This document shows positions 20,066 through 31,836 of a stretch of 64,000 nucleotides of DNA, in pieces. Made by a program: the position numbers and the translations under genes. The notes below the pieces were generated by a model. That model made no database searches and had not been told where the DNA came from. It was given only the letters and a program-made list of their open reading frames with translations. Position 1 is the first letter of the stretch, and every line of letters starts with the position of its first letter. The stretch comes from Mesostigma viride (lineage: Eukaryota; Streptophyta; Mesostigmatophyceae; Mesostigmatales; Mesostigmataceae), in NCBI GenBank assembly GCA_009746045.1, contig RPFO01000213.1, forward strand, positions 2,846,837 to 2,910,836, given 5' to 3'.

Positions 20066-21868
20066 GGTGCTGAAGCTAAGGTCCATTGGAGTGCCTTCCT
20101 ACCAGAGAAACAAGTTTATTACAATAAGTGTGTGCAGGCTTTAACAGTTGAGCCTAGCCACACCCTCAAAATCATTGTACAAGTCATTGTCAAGTTAGGC
20201 CAGTTCACCATGCTGGGGCCCAGCACATGCCCCCTTGGTCCAATCTTGTCCCACATCACCATCTCTGGCCACCCAGGCCGTTTCCAGCCCTGGTGGTAGG
20301 AACGCAACCACTTGGAATGCTGGGCTCTTGTTGGCATGATGATGCCCCCCTTCCCGCCCCCGTGTGGCCGCTACGGTCTCCCGGCGGACGCAGGGCGGAG
20401 CCACATGCGTTCCCCTTCTTAGAGGGGCGCATCCCAGTGCTGCCGCTTTAGGACTTATGCCACCTGGGAACGTCTCCAGCTCACCCAACCACCATCACCA
20501 GCCCACCGGCAAAGCCGCTGGGATTTCCCGAGGGTAGAGCCACTGCCACTGGCTCCATTACCCCCCATCGTGGTGATAATGATGGCTGCGGACCTCCTAG
20601 CGCCAAGGCTCACCATCGCCATGGTGTCACGAGCCTTGGCGCAGCCGCAGCCGAGTGGAGCTTTATTATGGTATATAATGCATTTTCTTAAAACAAAGCC
20701 GGACCGCACTGCCGGGTTCCACACGCACCCCCCCTCGTGGGGGGCGCGTGAAAACGGCAAAGGCAAAGCGGAGCCCGCCGCCTTTGGGCGGGCGTAGCGG
20801 AGCCGCGAGGGGAAAATTTTTTTCCAGGCTTGCCAAGCGCTGTAGAGTTTCTTAACCAGATTTTTTGTAAGTGCGCATGAATACCCACGGTTTTCCGCAG
20901 CTTCCCACCTCTCCCTTATCGCCAAGGGCAGAAGGGGCCTGCTCGCCGGAGCGCCGAGAGGGTACAGAGTGCCTGCCGACCTCCCCATGCCGACAGGACC
21001 CCCCCCCGACCCACGGCAGCCGCTGCCTTTGCTGAAAAACTGGGCAATTATGAAGAGCGCGCTCCTCCCACCAAGATTCGCTCCAGCCCCGCATCCTCCC
21101 CGAAACTCCCGTCTGGCCACAGGCCGAAAGATCGGGTCCGCTGTCAGGCTCCTGGTAGTTATGGGCTACCCTGGCACCCCGCGCTAGCCATTTCCACGTT
21201 TAAGGCAGATTCGCCTCCACCTGTGATTCTTTCCACCGTAGCCGCTGGCCCTGGCCTGTATGGCTCCTTCCCTGACGTTGTCCGACTAAAAAACGCAGCT
21301 TCCCCAGTGTCAGGAAGCTGCTTGCCGCACCCAGGGGTAGAGGGGAATCGTCAGTGGGCCCAGCGCCGGAAATCACACCCTTTTACTCAAATCGTAGAGC
21401 CCCCCACCCAACAACCATTACCGTGGCCTGTAACGGTAGGTGGCGATCATAAAGACTTTTATTCCAGGCCTCTCCACGCCCGGAGAGGCCGATAGCATCG
21501 TCTTATATTCAGCGCAGCCGCCATAGCGGCCAGCCGACCTTGCCAGCAAATGCTGGGATCAAGTTGCGAAGCTGCAAAAAGGCCTCCCTACGTTCACCAC
21601 ACCACTCTAAGTACGGTGTGAAAATGGAAAACAAAGCACATGTCTCAAGGCGCCGCGCCCCCCTCAATCAAGGGCGGGCACGGTTGCCAGTAGGCACTAG
21701 TACCGGCGCACCGCCGGTCCCTTTCTCTCTCTAGTCCTAAGTAACAACAAGCACCTAACATGGTGTAGGTGACGTACGGTAGAGCTACGCTACAGGCGGC
21801 AGATCGGCCCCCTTTGAGCCCGCCGCAACATAACTATAAAATGAGCAGATAGCTCAGAAAGTACGTAC
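20066..21868 (+). mobile_element. ~510-bp interspersed repeat, second plus copy, interrupted
   Basis: The left part (20066-20251) and right part (21568-21868) match the preceding copy closely. About 28 bp of the copy, including the GGGTGGGTGGGTGG run, is replaced by 1.3 kb of unrelated sequence. The satellite resumes at 21869 with the same monomer variant (ATTTTTGTATATAATG linker) expected after the left flank. Confidence 0.8.
20252..21567. other. GC-rich hairpin-rich insert of unknown origin
   Basis: This replaces ~28 bp of a repeat copy, so it came by deletion-insertion rather than clean transposition. It holds several strong inverted repeats, for example GCAGCTTCC...GGAAGCTGC (~21296-21322), a GCCCGCC...GGGCGGGC stem (~20774-20793) and a C-run/G-run pair (~20727-20745). 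Its composition differs from the surrounding satellite. ORFs of up to 221 codons exist on the minus strand, but I recognise no domain. Organelle-derived DNA is one possibility, not shown. Confidence 0.5.
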
Positions 21869-22477
21869 ATGGATGGCATTTTTGTATATAATGATGAGGA
21901 TTCAGGCTCCCATGGTGTCATCATGGCCCGTCTACGTACATGGATGGCATTTATGTAATTAATGATGAGGATTCAGGCTCCCATGGTGTCATCATCGCCC
22001 GTCTACGTACATGGATGGCATTTATGTAATCAATGATGAGGATTCAGGCTCCCATGGTGTCATCATGGCTTGTCTACGTACATGGTTGGCATTTATGTAA
22101 TTAATGATGAGGATTCAGGCTCCCATGGTGTCATCATGGCCCGTCTACGTACATGGATGTCAAGGAATAGTAAATGATGAGGATTCAGGCTCCCATGGTG
22201 TCATCATGGCTTGTCTACGTACATGGTTGGCATTTATGTAATTAATGAGGAGGATTCAGGCTCCCATGGTGTGACTCTCCATGGCTGGCCTATGTACATG
22301 GTTGGCATTTATGTAATTAATGAGGAGGATTTAGGCTCCCATGGTGTCATCATGGCTGGCCTACGTACATGGATGGCATTTATGTAATTAATGATGAGGA
22401 TTCAGGCTCCCATGGTGTCATCATGGCCCGTCTACGTACATGGATGTCAAGGAAAAGTAAATGATGAGGATTCAGGC
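21869..22477. repeat. 71-bp satellite array, segment 3
   Basis: About 8.5 monomers, ending inside the core at GATTCAGGC, where the next LTR element inserted. Positions 22473-22477 (CAGGC) are the left TSD. Confidence 0.95.
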
Positions 22478-22987
22478 TGTCAAGAATCCTGTCTTGAATA
22501 TGCCCATTATGCTGACCGTGCAGAAATCTATAATACGGGCAATTGTATTCGAGCCCTAATTAACAAATAGATATGCTCGGATAGTAGTACCTAAGTGGGA
22601 TTTGTCCTACGTGAATGGACACTATGACTATGTGCCAAGTTGTACAATGGCACTAGGACCATTGGTCACTATCTTCACCAGATTATAGTATTGTGTCATG
22701 TGCATGTCATACCATGCCGTACCGAGTCATGCATGCGCATGCACCATGTTCCAACATACCAGCTGTCGTTATCGACCCATTGTCGGCCCATGCCCATACC
22801 AGGGCCGCCGCCACCACTCACCTACCATAATTACCAATGTTCACGCTACCTTGAGGTAGCCATGGAAAGCCACACCATATGGACGTAATAAATAATTTTC
22901 CTGGCTCCTGACGCTTAAGTTGGCAATGATTCACCACCTACAAATTATTAATTTAAGTCCCCATAATAATCACACATGCCTTTAACA
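22478..22987 (+). repeat. 5' LTR of the non-autonomous element
   Basis: 510 bp, TG...CA ends, matching 24640-25151 except for a small divergent patch near its end (about 22971-22987). Confidence 0.92.
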
Positions 22988-23007
22988 TGGCATCGGAGGT
23001 CCGGGGC
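22988..23007 (+). promoter_or_regulatory. Primer binding site-like sequence
   Basis: TGGCATCGGAGGTCCGGGGC abuts the 5' LTR. It resembles the TGGTATC-G/A-GAG class of tRNA-Met primer sites in plant-type elements. The identity of the primer tRNA is not shown. Confidence 0.55.
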
Positions 23008-24631
23008 AAGATTTTTCAACGGAATTAACCAACCTCTAAGCGGCAGCTCACATTTATTGAGCGCCTTGATCATAGTTTATATTTTCATATACGGAGCAGC
23101 TTCGTCGAATTCTTGTACTTGATACGACCATGATTATGGCGCAGATGCTACCGTGAAATTCAAGGCTTTCAATCGACTTACTTCAATGTGTGGTAACACC
23201 AAATATTCGGGGTGACACCTACCGTCGCTAAAATCCGTCAAGAATTTCCCAAGCTCCGGTGCGCAGGCCAGATCTACGCTTTTATACTTATATATGCCCG
23301 AAACTGATCAAACGCCAACATCTCGGTGATGGGGACGTCGGCACTGAAGCCTGGCACTCAAAAGGTGCCGGCTCTGGTTCCAGGCAGCGCCAGTGATTTT
23401 TTACCTGGCAGCACATTTTTGGCCGAGTGCAGTGCGTTCAATCGGCGCGGGGTCACTGACGGGCTCCCACTGAGCTGCGCGAGCTGTGAGCATCGACGAG
23501 AAATCGGCGGAGCTGTTTACCTCAAGAATTTTTCATGAGAACCGGTCTTTCTTTTGTACCGGCACCATTTCGCGTGGCATCAACATTCTTTTGGGCGCAT
23601 TCTTTTAAACCGGAATTCTTTTTTAACGGTCATCACTTCAAGAGCCCAGAGCCTGCCATGCTCCAAGTTTCCAAGAAAAAAGGGAACATTCCCTGGGTCC
23701 TGCTCTCAAGGCCAGCCTGCTGACACAGCTGCACACCACACTAAGGAGGGTGCTCACTAACTCCCCACGTTGTTTTCAGCACTAGTTGCAGTTTTATAAT
23801 TCAGTCACATTTAACTAGTTGCAGGCACCACTAGCAGCAGTAACAGCTAGTTGCACTATCACGTGCCAGCACTAGACACCCACTAGCAACCAGTTGCCCC
23901 ATACTGTAATGTAGGCAGCAGTAACAGCACAGTCCCATCAGCACCATCACACTGGCATCAACAAGCACAGCAGGCAACACCAGCAGGAACAGAGTACACT
24001 GCATAGTCCATGCAGGCAGCTACCCACACTTGCCTAGCCAGCAAGGAGAAGTAGTAGCACCCAGCAGCACATGCATGACTCTCCACCACAGGCGTAGAGT
24101 AGATAGTAGCTGCAGTCAGCTGCACGCACTTGTCTAGCTAGCAAGTAGCAGTCCAGCAACCAGCTCTACATCCTCACGTCACAGTTCACCTTGTAGTAGT
24201 TGCAGTAAGTTGCACCAAACCCTGTTGGCAAACAAGTCAAAGTAGCACTACCAGCACCACACAAGACACTGTACCCACACACAGCATAGATCGTGTGTGC
24301 ACACACAACAGCTGACGTCACCGGTTTACCAGCAGCTACCAGTACCCAACGTTTCCAGCTGCAACCCTGGCATCAACCAGTACCGGCTACAGTCTGCATC
24401 CAGACTCAACACTGAGCAACCAGTCCTTACAGTTTAAGAGCCTGTTTCCAGTTTGGCTCCACCCTCGTGTGGCGCACTCCATGTGACAATATGGGGCTAC
24501 ACAACCTTGCCCTCATTTTTCTTGCTGTTTTATATCAAGACCAGGGTGTCGTGTAAGGAGGGAATCCACTTAGGTACCCGACTACCCTCGCCCAGGATCT
24601 AGCATTTGTATTTATAGACAGCATCATGTGC

Positions 24632-24639
24632 AAGGAGGG
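24632..24639 (+). promoter_or_regulatory. Polypurine tract
   Basis: AAGGAGGG lies immediately before the 3' LTR. A second similar tract (TAAGGAGGG) lies at about 24554-24562. Confidence 0.6.
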
Positions 24640-25151
24640 TGTCAAGAATCCTGTCTTGAATATGCCCATTATGCTGACCGTGCAGAAATCTATAATACGG
24701 GCAATTGTATTCGAGCCCTAATTAACAAATAGATATGCTCGGATAGTAGTACCTAAGTGGGATTTGTCCTACGTGAATGGACACTATGACTATGTGCCAA
24801 GTTGTACAATGGCACTAGGACCATTGGTCACTATCTTCACCAGATTATAGTATTGTGTCATGTGCATGTCATACCATGCCGTACCGAGTCATGCATGCGC
24901 ATGCACCATGTTCCAACATACCAGCTGTCGTTATCGACCCATTGTCGGCCCATGCCCATACCAGGGCCGCCGCCACCACTCACCTACCATAATTACCAAT
25001 GTTCACGCTACCTTGAGGTAGCCATGGAAAGCCACACCATATGGACGTAATAAATAATTTTCCTGGCTCCTGACGCTTAAGTTGGCAATGATTCACCACC
25101 TACAAATTATTAATTTAAGTCCCCATAATAATAACCCCATGCCTTTTAACA
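24640..25151 (+). repeat. 3' LTR of the non-autonomous element
   Basis: 512 bp, ends TTTTAACA, followed by TSD CAGGC. Only 8 bp separate the end of that TSD from the next LTR element. Confidence 0.92.
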
Positions 25152-25164
25152 CAGGCTCCCATGG

Positions 25165-25867
25165 AGTTAAAGCGCAATGTGTAGGGATAGATAGATTCCA
25201 ATGCGCGCGGATAGATTCATCATGAGAATGGTTGGAATGGAGCTTGGTTAAAAATATAGGCTTACAGCACTCGTGCACGTGAGTGCTTAGACACGAGTTT
25301 GCCAAGTCAAGGCAACACACGTGAGACGGGCTCGCAAGAGATCTAACCAGTTGGCACTGGCCTATTCTTTATATACTTGTGCACTGTGCTTTGCTAGGCC
25401 TGAGCAGCCTCGTAGGCCTCAGTGCTCAGTATTAACACCCCCGGTACAGTATTAACAACCTGTACAGCGTCCAGATCCTATACAGTAGGTCTGCCATACA
25501 GGCACAGTGACCACAGTGTACAGTCCACAATGATTATTGCGTCTGCACCCAATAGTCCAGGACTAAGCCTGCGGTACCAACAGACCACAGGTTAAGGTTC
25601 CTATTTCCTGCGTACGACGTATTAATCCAATACCGTCGTAGGTTCAGCACCTAATTCCTGTCAGCCCAGGAATTACTGTCGACCCCATATGCCGTCGGCA
25701 CATATTCACGCACGACTTAGAAGAACAGCCGGCTCGCGCTCGCGCGCGACCGGGAAGTCGGAACACCATAACTTTCTTGATACTTGTCGGAATGAACTCG
25801 TTCCGGTGCCGCTGGAATCGTAGAGATATGCCGAATCAGGAACACGCCAATGCGCTTGGCGTTAACT
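25165..25867 (-). repeat. 3' LTR of Copia-B
   Basis: 703 bp, AGTTAA...TTAACT, paired with 31837-32535. It has four extra bases near 25420 relative to the other copy. Confidence 0.92.
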
Positions 25868-25886
25868 CCAATCCTTTCTTTTTTGA
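25868..25886 (-). promoter_or_regulatory. Polypurine tract of Copia-B
   Basis: On the minus strand, AAAAAAGAAAGGATTGG directly precedes the 3' LTR, confirming minus orientation. Confidence 0.65.
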
Positions 25887-25933
25887 GCTGTAGCAGCTCA
25901 CACAAGTCTACATACAAACACACACAATGGGTA

Positions 25934-26053
25934 CTGGACATCCTCCCCGACTACAAGTCACAACCCACTGGGCATGACAGTCAGCTTGGATTCCTGGACA
26001 TCCTCCCCGACTACAAGTCACAACCCACTGGGCATGACAGTCAGCTTGGATTC
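25934..26053. repeat. Two perfect 60-bp tandem copies
   Basis: The unit starting CTGGACATCCTCCCC is duplicated head to tail inside Copia-B, next to its 3' LTR. Confidence 0.95.
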
Positions 26054-26673
26054 CTTATTATATGTACATAGCACCCATACTGGTTCAGGAGCACAAACAA
26101 ATTACAATGAGTCCCTATCCCTTCCCGGGAGGCTCGTTGTGTTACCCATGTACAAGAGGTTGGCCAACTGTGGCAGCCCATAGGTGTTCAGTGAAGAACT
26201 TGAGAAGTATGTACAACCTTCAGGACCTTAGGCGAAACCCCACAGATCACCCACAACAGCTCATCAGAAAACATTGCTGACCCCCAGACGGGAGTCGGCG
26301 CCGGTCTGCTGCCCCTTATCGAACCAGACACAACATCTACGCGAAGCACATGCAAAACACAAGCTCCTATACTCATTCCAACCGTGGAAAATCAGGGGAC
26401 CTGTCGCCACCTCACCAGCATGGTGGATGGGTCAGCCAGTCCGTGAAACTCCGCCTTAAGACGGCACCAGGGAATCGAACCCCGCCCACAAACCACAGAT
26501 CTGGGGAAACCTCAGACTGAGATGAAAACCCCAGATAGACATCTCTCCATCAGAGACAATGTCAGACATTCCCACACCAGAGACATGTCTCACCCCTCAA
26601 GGTGTGCTCAGGATTATGTACAATCAAGCTCCCAGCCTGATATCCAGAGACTTAAGCACCCAGCTCTCAGCTT

Positions 26674-27223
26674 TTAGACAGATAGACCGACTTGACAGTC
26701 AGCATTCATGAGCTTCCTCAGTACATTGTACTGGGCTGGGGCCTTGTGTGGCAGCTTGGTCAATGCATCAGCAGGGTTCTCCTCGCCAGGGATATGCTTC
26801 AAGTCAACCAAACTGGCCAACTCCTTTAGCAACAAATAACCCAGATCTCGGCTCCTGGCCAGCTGCTTGTGAACAAACTGGACCATACCCGTGCTGTCTG
26901 TTAGCAACAACGTCTCCATCTGCAAGGACCAAGGGGTAACTGAAGCCAGCTGAGTCCAGCTTTTTGTACAAGCTGGACTGGATCCCCTCACATATGGCCC
27001 TGCATTCTGCCACATCTGAACTGATACAGACCCTCTTCTGCAGTCTGCTGTACCAGCTGAACAAACTTGCCCTGCTCTGATAGAAAGCAAACAGAGCAGC
27101 AGATCTCCCCCTGACCTTAGTGACCTGGCGAGCATCCATGGAACTGTCAACAAAGATCTCCAAGGTGTTAGGCTGGGCAAAGTCAATCCCAGACAAAATC
27201 AGATCAGGGGTACTCTCCACCAA
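26674..27223 (-). pseudogene. Copia-B RNase H remnant
   Basis: Two overlapping minus-strand frames together carry the Copia RNase H signature. The frame starting at 27223 has FVDSSMDARQVTKV (first Asp) and DVAECRA (Glu). The frame starting at 27186 has LLTDSTG (second Asp) and ENPADALTKLP near its end. The break falls between the Glu and the second Asp. The same order is seen intact in Copia-A and Copia-C. It ends ~800 bp from the left LTR, as expected for the 3' end of a minus-oriented element. Confidence 0.85.
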
Positions 27224-27419
27224 CTGGGCTATGACGATCGAGGCTTCTCATCCTTAGCACCTCATCAGGCATTCTGCTGTGCATCATCAATGATAGGGCC
27301 CACAGGTGGCAGCTAACAAACCACGCCCACATGCCTCTCAACTTGGGACATGTCGTGATAAGCACTAACATCTCTAGTGGCAAGGACCAAGGGATACATA
27401 TCTGAAGCAAATCCAGCAA
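27204..27419 (-). pseudogene. Copia-B reverse transcriptase C-terminal remnant
   Basis: This frame contains KLRGMWAW...PDEVLRMRS, which corresponds to RGKLGW...DDEVLQEVG of Copia-A and RGKLGW...VDEVLAL of Copia-C, the stretch between RT and RNase H. It lies directly upstream of the RNase H remnant. No RT catalytic box was found further upstream. Confidence 0.5.
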
Positions 27420-29062
27420 ACAACGTAATGTTATTCTTAGGCTAGATTGTCCAGATCCCCTCTCGTAGGTCCTTCAGCCTGCCACATATGCCCTTATCCA
27501 GAGCACAGATCAACCCTCACATACAAACTGTACATGTCAGGCTGAAACTCATTCAGGAACAACCATACTGATAACCATGAAGCAACCATCATTGCAGGGT
27601 ACACATAAGCATCAGATGATAGAGGCACTGAGAAGAAAACCCCACCCAGGCTGAATAAGGCACCACACCGTGGAGCCAACCTTGGGCTACCTCGTGCACA
27701 GATCCATATCACATCTGACAGTGTAACACCCAGGTCAAACATCAGTAAGGTTTTTCAGTCCCTGAAACATGTCCTCAGACCAGCCAACTCCCATATCACC
27801 CTGGGAGAAACCAAATCCATGGTTTTACAGCAAAACAGTCGTGGACAGAGTAAATCATCCCAAGACCAGCCAACTCCATAATGAGGAGACAACCAAACTA
27901 TATGGTTTCACAGCATCACATCTGGGATCAATCATAACTTCCAGGCCAGCCAACTCCAAACTAGGAGGAAACCAAATCCTATGGTTTTACAGCAACACAC
28001 CTGGGAACCATCACAACTTCCATATGCTGATTGTCATACAGCAATCAATCTGAACATGCACAGGCCAGGGACAGGGTCAACTGGAATCACACATCCATCA
28101 TCAGCAACTCACGTATGCAGATGCTGATCTGTATATACCCTCCACAGTCGGCCTTCAGCATTCAGCAGGTTTCAGATTGCTCTTGAAGCATCCTCTGCAG
28201 GCTCCATAGTCCCGGACCTTGTAGACTGGAAATTTTCTTCAGGAAGCTTGTGCCAACCCTTCAAACATAATCTGGTTTCTTCTCCATCTGGTAGCCAACT
28301 TTAAACATGCTGCACTGTTCCAACATTTTCTTTCTTTTTGAGGACATAATAATTCCCCAAAGCAGCATGGTTGCTACAAGAAACCATATATGTAAGCAAC
28401 TGCCAAAACGGGAGACAAATATAAATCTGGCACTCAGCCATGTATGTATCCCCTGGCAACACTCAGGTAGTTACCTCCTGCCACTCTGACAGCCTGAACT
28501 CAACAGGAAAATCTGGATCCACTTGACAATATTGTTAGCCCCCTCAGGACACTGGTCTGCATCTCTGGAAACTGGAATCTCTGGAACTCTGGAACTCTTG
28601 AATTCTGGAAATCTGGATTTCTGGATTTCTGGTTCATCACCTTCAAGCTCGACAGGTATCACTGGGCAGCTGAAGCTGACAGCATCTCAGGTTCACTTGC
28701 AGACACAGAACTCTGGACCCAGCAACACTCCAACGTACCACATTGGAGAATCCAGGATTAGGAACCCCCTTGCAACAGACCCTGCAGGTCTTGTACATAG
28801 TATGGGGGAACACTATTATGGATAAACTGTAAATACAGGAGTGATATTGCAGAATATACCATGAACACTGCTTGGATGAGGAGCAATGCTGCCAACGGTA
28901 TATTTTCTGGCAACCTGCCAGTGCATATCGGGTATCATCAGTTTTCCATTAACACTGGAAAGTTAGGGTTTATTAACCAACTGTTAATTTTCCCCTAAGG
29001 CATGTTGAGGCCCTTTCCACGTGTGTCCCAACACAAAGCTAGACACCCAGGGGCAACTTGGC
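27420..29062. other. Copia-B interior, no recognisable gene
   Basis: By position this should hold the RT palm and fingers. Only short ORFs in all frames and no motif I can support. The word CAGCCAACTCC recurs near 27780-27960, and a stretch of CTGGAA repeats lies at about 28560-28630. Confidence 0.5.
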
Positions 29063-29434
29063 TCACCGACCAGCAGTTCTCCTGTATGCTGACCAAGATC
29101 CCATGTCAGAGACCTGAGCATTGGTATCCACTTTAATGTTAGCAGCCTCAGGACGTAGCACCTGGATGAGCATGCTAGCCATCTTGGCACCGTCTTGTGC
29201 TTTGCCTAGCCAAGACCACAACATTAAAATCTCTCTGGGAATCCTCCCAACGCAGTTATAGGCGCACACCCGATCAGGCCTGGTGTTTGGCCGATCAATC
29301 CAGGGGTGCAGCCTGCCTGTCTGCTTGCCCAACCACCGTATATGAAGGTACCCCAGGGGCCTGGCCAGGGTCACCCTGGGGCCTCGATACAGCTGTAGCA
29401 AACTGATCCTCTGCATTACACCTGCAGCTGGCAA
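29063..29434 (-). pseudogene. Copia-B integrase-end and protease remnant
   Basis: This minus-strand frame contains LYRGP near its start, similar to the WRGPGVV/WHGPAVV block at the integrase C-terminus. About 75 residues later comes IKVDTNAQVSDM, matching VDTQAQVSII of the Copia-A protease. If correct, Copia-B also has protease after integrase and before RT. The remainder of the protease is decayed, so this call rests on a short motif in the right place. Confidence 0.45.
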
Positions 29435-31836
29435 AGCTCAGGTACCCAGGTATAACTGACTCCCATCAGCTTACCTGTCCTTGAATGGCTGATCACAGAA
29501 CAGGCATATTATTGCTAAGGTGATGTTTCCAAAACCACTCAAAGCATTTATGGCCAACTGGTTTCCACCTGGCTCACCACGCCAAGCCCAGCTGCCTAAA
29601 CCTTGAAAATCAGATGCAAATGCTTGACTTCAGATTGTTGGCACAAATCAAAACATCAAACCGAACACTTGTTAGACCCTTCCCACACTTCAATCCAGAA
29701 GAGGTACTTCCTGGGTCTCGATCACTAATTACACACCAGCACATGGTGGTAACGGCCAACCGCGAGGCCCTTATCCACACCCTTATACAACTGTAATAAG
29801 GGTGCCCTTCCCTGTCATGCACTAGACCAGGGGCATTCTGCACAATGCTGTGAGTTGCCCACCCTCACACATCAATACAGAGATCACATGGGAGCTCAAC
29901 CTGACCCTGTGCAAACAGGCCAGTCACCAACAACCGTCAAATTATTGCAGTAATTTTGGAAACACATTCAGCATCTGATCCCCCAGTGTGTTCATGCTTC
30001 AAGGAATAGCAACACCATGCTAGACCGAGCCTGGGGCTGTCCCTCACATATCCCTTAACAGGAATGATGTACTCAACACCCGCTCGGGGACACACTCAAC
30101 ATACAAGCGGTGGAGAAAACGGCATGTTACTTGGCCCTCAAGCCCCTTCACACGCAGAACAGCACAACTGTGCTTCGGCTACTGCATACATGACCCAGAA
30201 ACAGCACGTCTTCAGCGAGACCTCCGGCTATGGGAACCCTTCAGCTCTCGCCTTATACGCTATCTGGCTACCCCCGACCAACAAAACCATCCCTGCCTGC
30301 CAGTCGCTGACTCAGGAAATGCTGACCTTGTAGGAGCTGCCTGCCAGTCACGTACACGCGCGCCAACTAATGATGGACGCACCATCCATTAATTCCTTGC
30401 AAACTCCACGAGTTCTGCAATCACGGCCTCAATGCCATGATTCTCATAGCGCCATACCACATATAGCAGTGGAATGCTGAGAGCAAATATGCAATTAACT
30501 GCAACCTGCAGCCATCATTTGCCATCGCTCTACATACTCTAGATCTGCCGCCTGCGACATACCCGGTCGCTCGCGACATACCCAGTCGCCTGCGGCACAC
30601 CCAGTCGCTCGCGACATACCCAGTCGCCTGCGACTCGCGCCAGCATACTCGCGTCTCGCCAGGTCGCCTGTGACATTCTAGTCGCCCCGCGATACTTCGC
30701 CTGGCCATCCGCTCTTCTTGCTGCCGTCTCTCGCCGCAGTCGATGCCCGACGTCCTCGCGTCGCAGCAATGCAATCATCACGTCGCGCAGCACTGCCATT
30801 ATTAATTACAACAACACCGCCGACCTTGCCGCTTGTCGACACCGTCACCCGCGACTCGGAAAATTAACCAGGAACAACTTCTCCTCGCTGCTCCCCAGAT
30901 GCCGACGCTCTCTCGTCGCAGTCGACACAACTTCACCCTCTAGCTGCCGACACGCCCACACCAGCGCCGTTCACAATCGCTCATCAAGCGGTATAAAGAG
31001 AACTCGACAGCAATCTGCAGCTTTGCAATATAAATCTGGAAAGATTGACGATGGATAACTCCACACCGCACAAACTGCAACCTTGCAGATGACGCCTCGC
31101 GTAGCTCCTCGAGCTCGCGACCAGCACAGCTCGCAGCTATGTCGACTACATGCGCGAAAACTCGCCAGCATACTCGACAGTCAACACCAGCCGAGCTTGT
31201 CGTAGCCAACACTGCAGCAACATGCTTGACCGCCACCCATGGCAGCGAAACGCCTTCGCTTGACGACAAATCTCGAACGCTTGAAACTCGTAGCTTCACT
31301 CAGCTGCAAAGCATAGCCATGCCGCAAACCGGAACGCAACCAATGATCTGATCGACTCGATCCATGCCGAACCGCATGCGCAGTTGACTCTTGATAAATC
31401 TGGATAACTCGATCCATTAAAACCCAGCAACCCACAAGGATCACTAAAAGCCGATTCCGCAACATCTTGTCATCAGGAAATGCGAAACAGCCAGGAGCGC
31501 TCGTCAACACGTAGCAGGCCAGCAACGAAACTCATTCGTCGCCAATAACGTGCCCGCAATCTGGATAGCTCAGGAAACCTTCACGCAGCCAATCCAGCTA
31601 GTCCTGGCGTACAAACGCCCACCAACAACCTCCAAGATAAACTTAGCCTCGGCCGTCGTTGGGAACTCAACCATTTCCGGAACGCATCATAAACCGATAA
31701 TCTGGTACCGCGCCCTTCTATGATCCGCTAGTCTCGATTCCGCGAGTATCCGCAGCAGTCCAGCGCAGGATTAAACTCGACGATTAAGCCCAGGCAGTAA
31801 ACCGCCTTGATGGAACCGGAACATCGTTGTAATTTG
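29435..31836. other. Copia-B interior, gag/integrase region, decayed
   Basis: No Gag or integrase core motif was recognised on either strand. GC-rich from about 30500. It includes a 19-bp minisatellite. It ends at the minus-oriented 5' LTR at 31837. Confidence 0.45.
30551..30645. repeat. 19-bp minisatellite, 4-5 units
   Basis: Units such as CTCGCGACATACCCAGTCG alternate with CCTGCGACATACCCGGTCG, giving a 38-bp dimer pattern. Confidence 0.85.

Larger units (their letters stand above)
22478..25151 (+). mobile_element. Non-autonomous LTR retrotransposon in the satellite
   Basis: It has two nearly identical LTRs (TGTCAAG...TTAACA), the left 510 bp and the right 512 bp, around 1652 bp of internal DNA. 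The 5-bp TSD CAGGC is at 22473-22477 and 25152-25156. A primer-binding-like TGGCATCGGAGG starts directly after the left LTR, and the purine tract AAGGAGGG lies directly before the right LTR, which sets plus orientation. The interior has only short ORFs with no Gag or Pol motif, so it must rely on proteins from another element. Part of the interior (about 23780-24400) is rich in recurring CTAGTTGCAG-like words. Confidence 0.9.
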
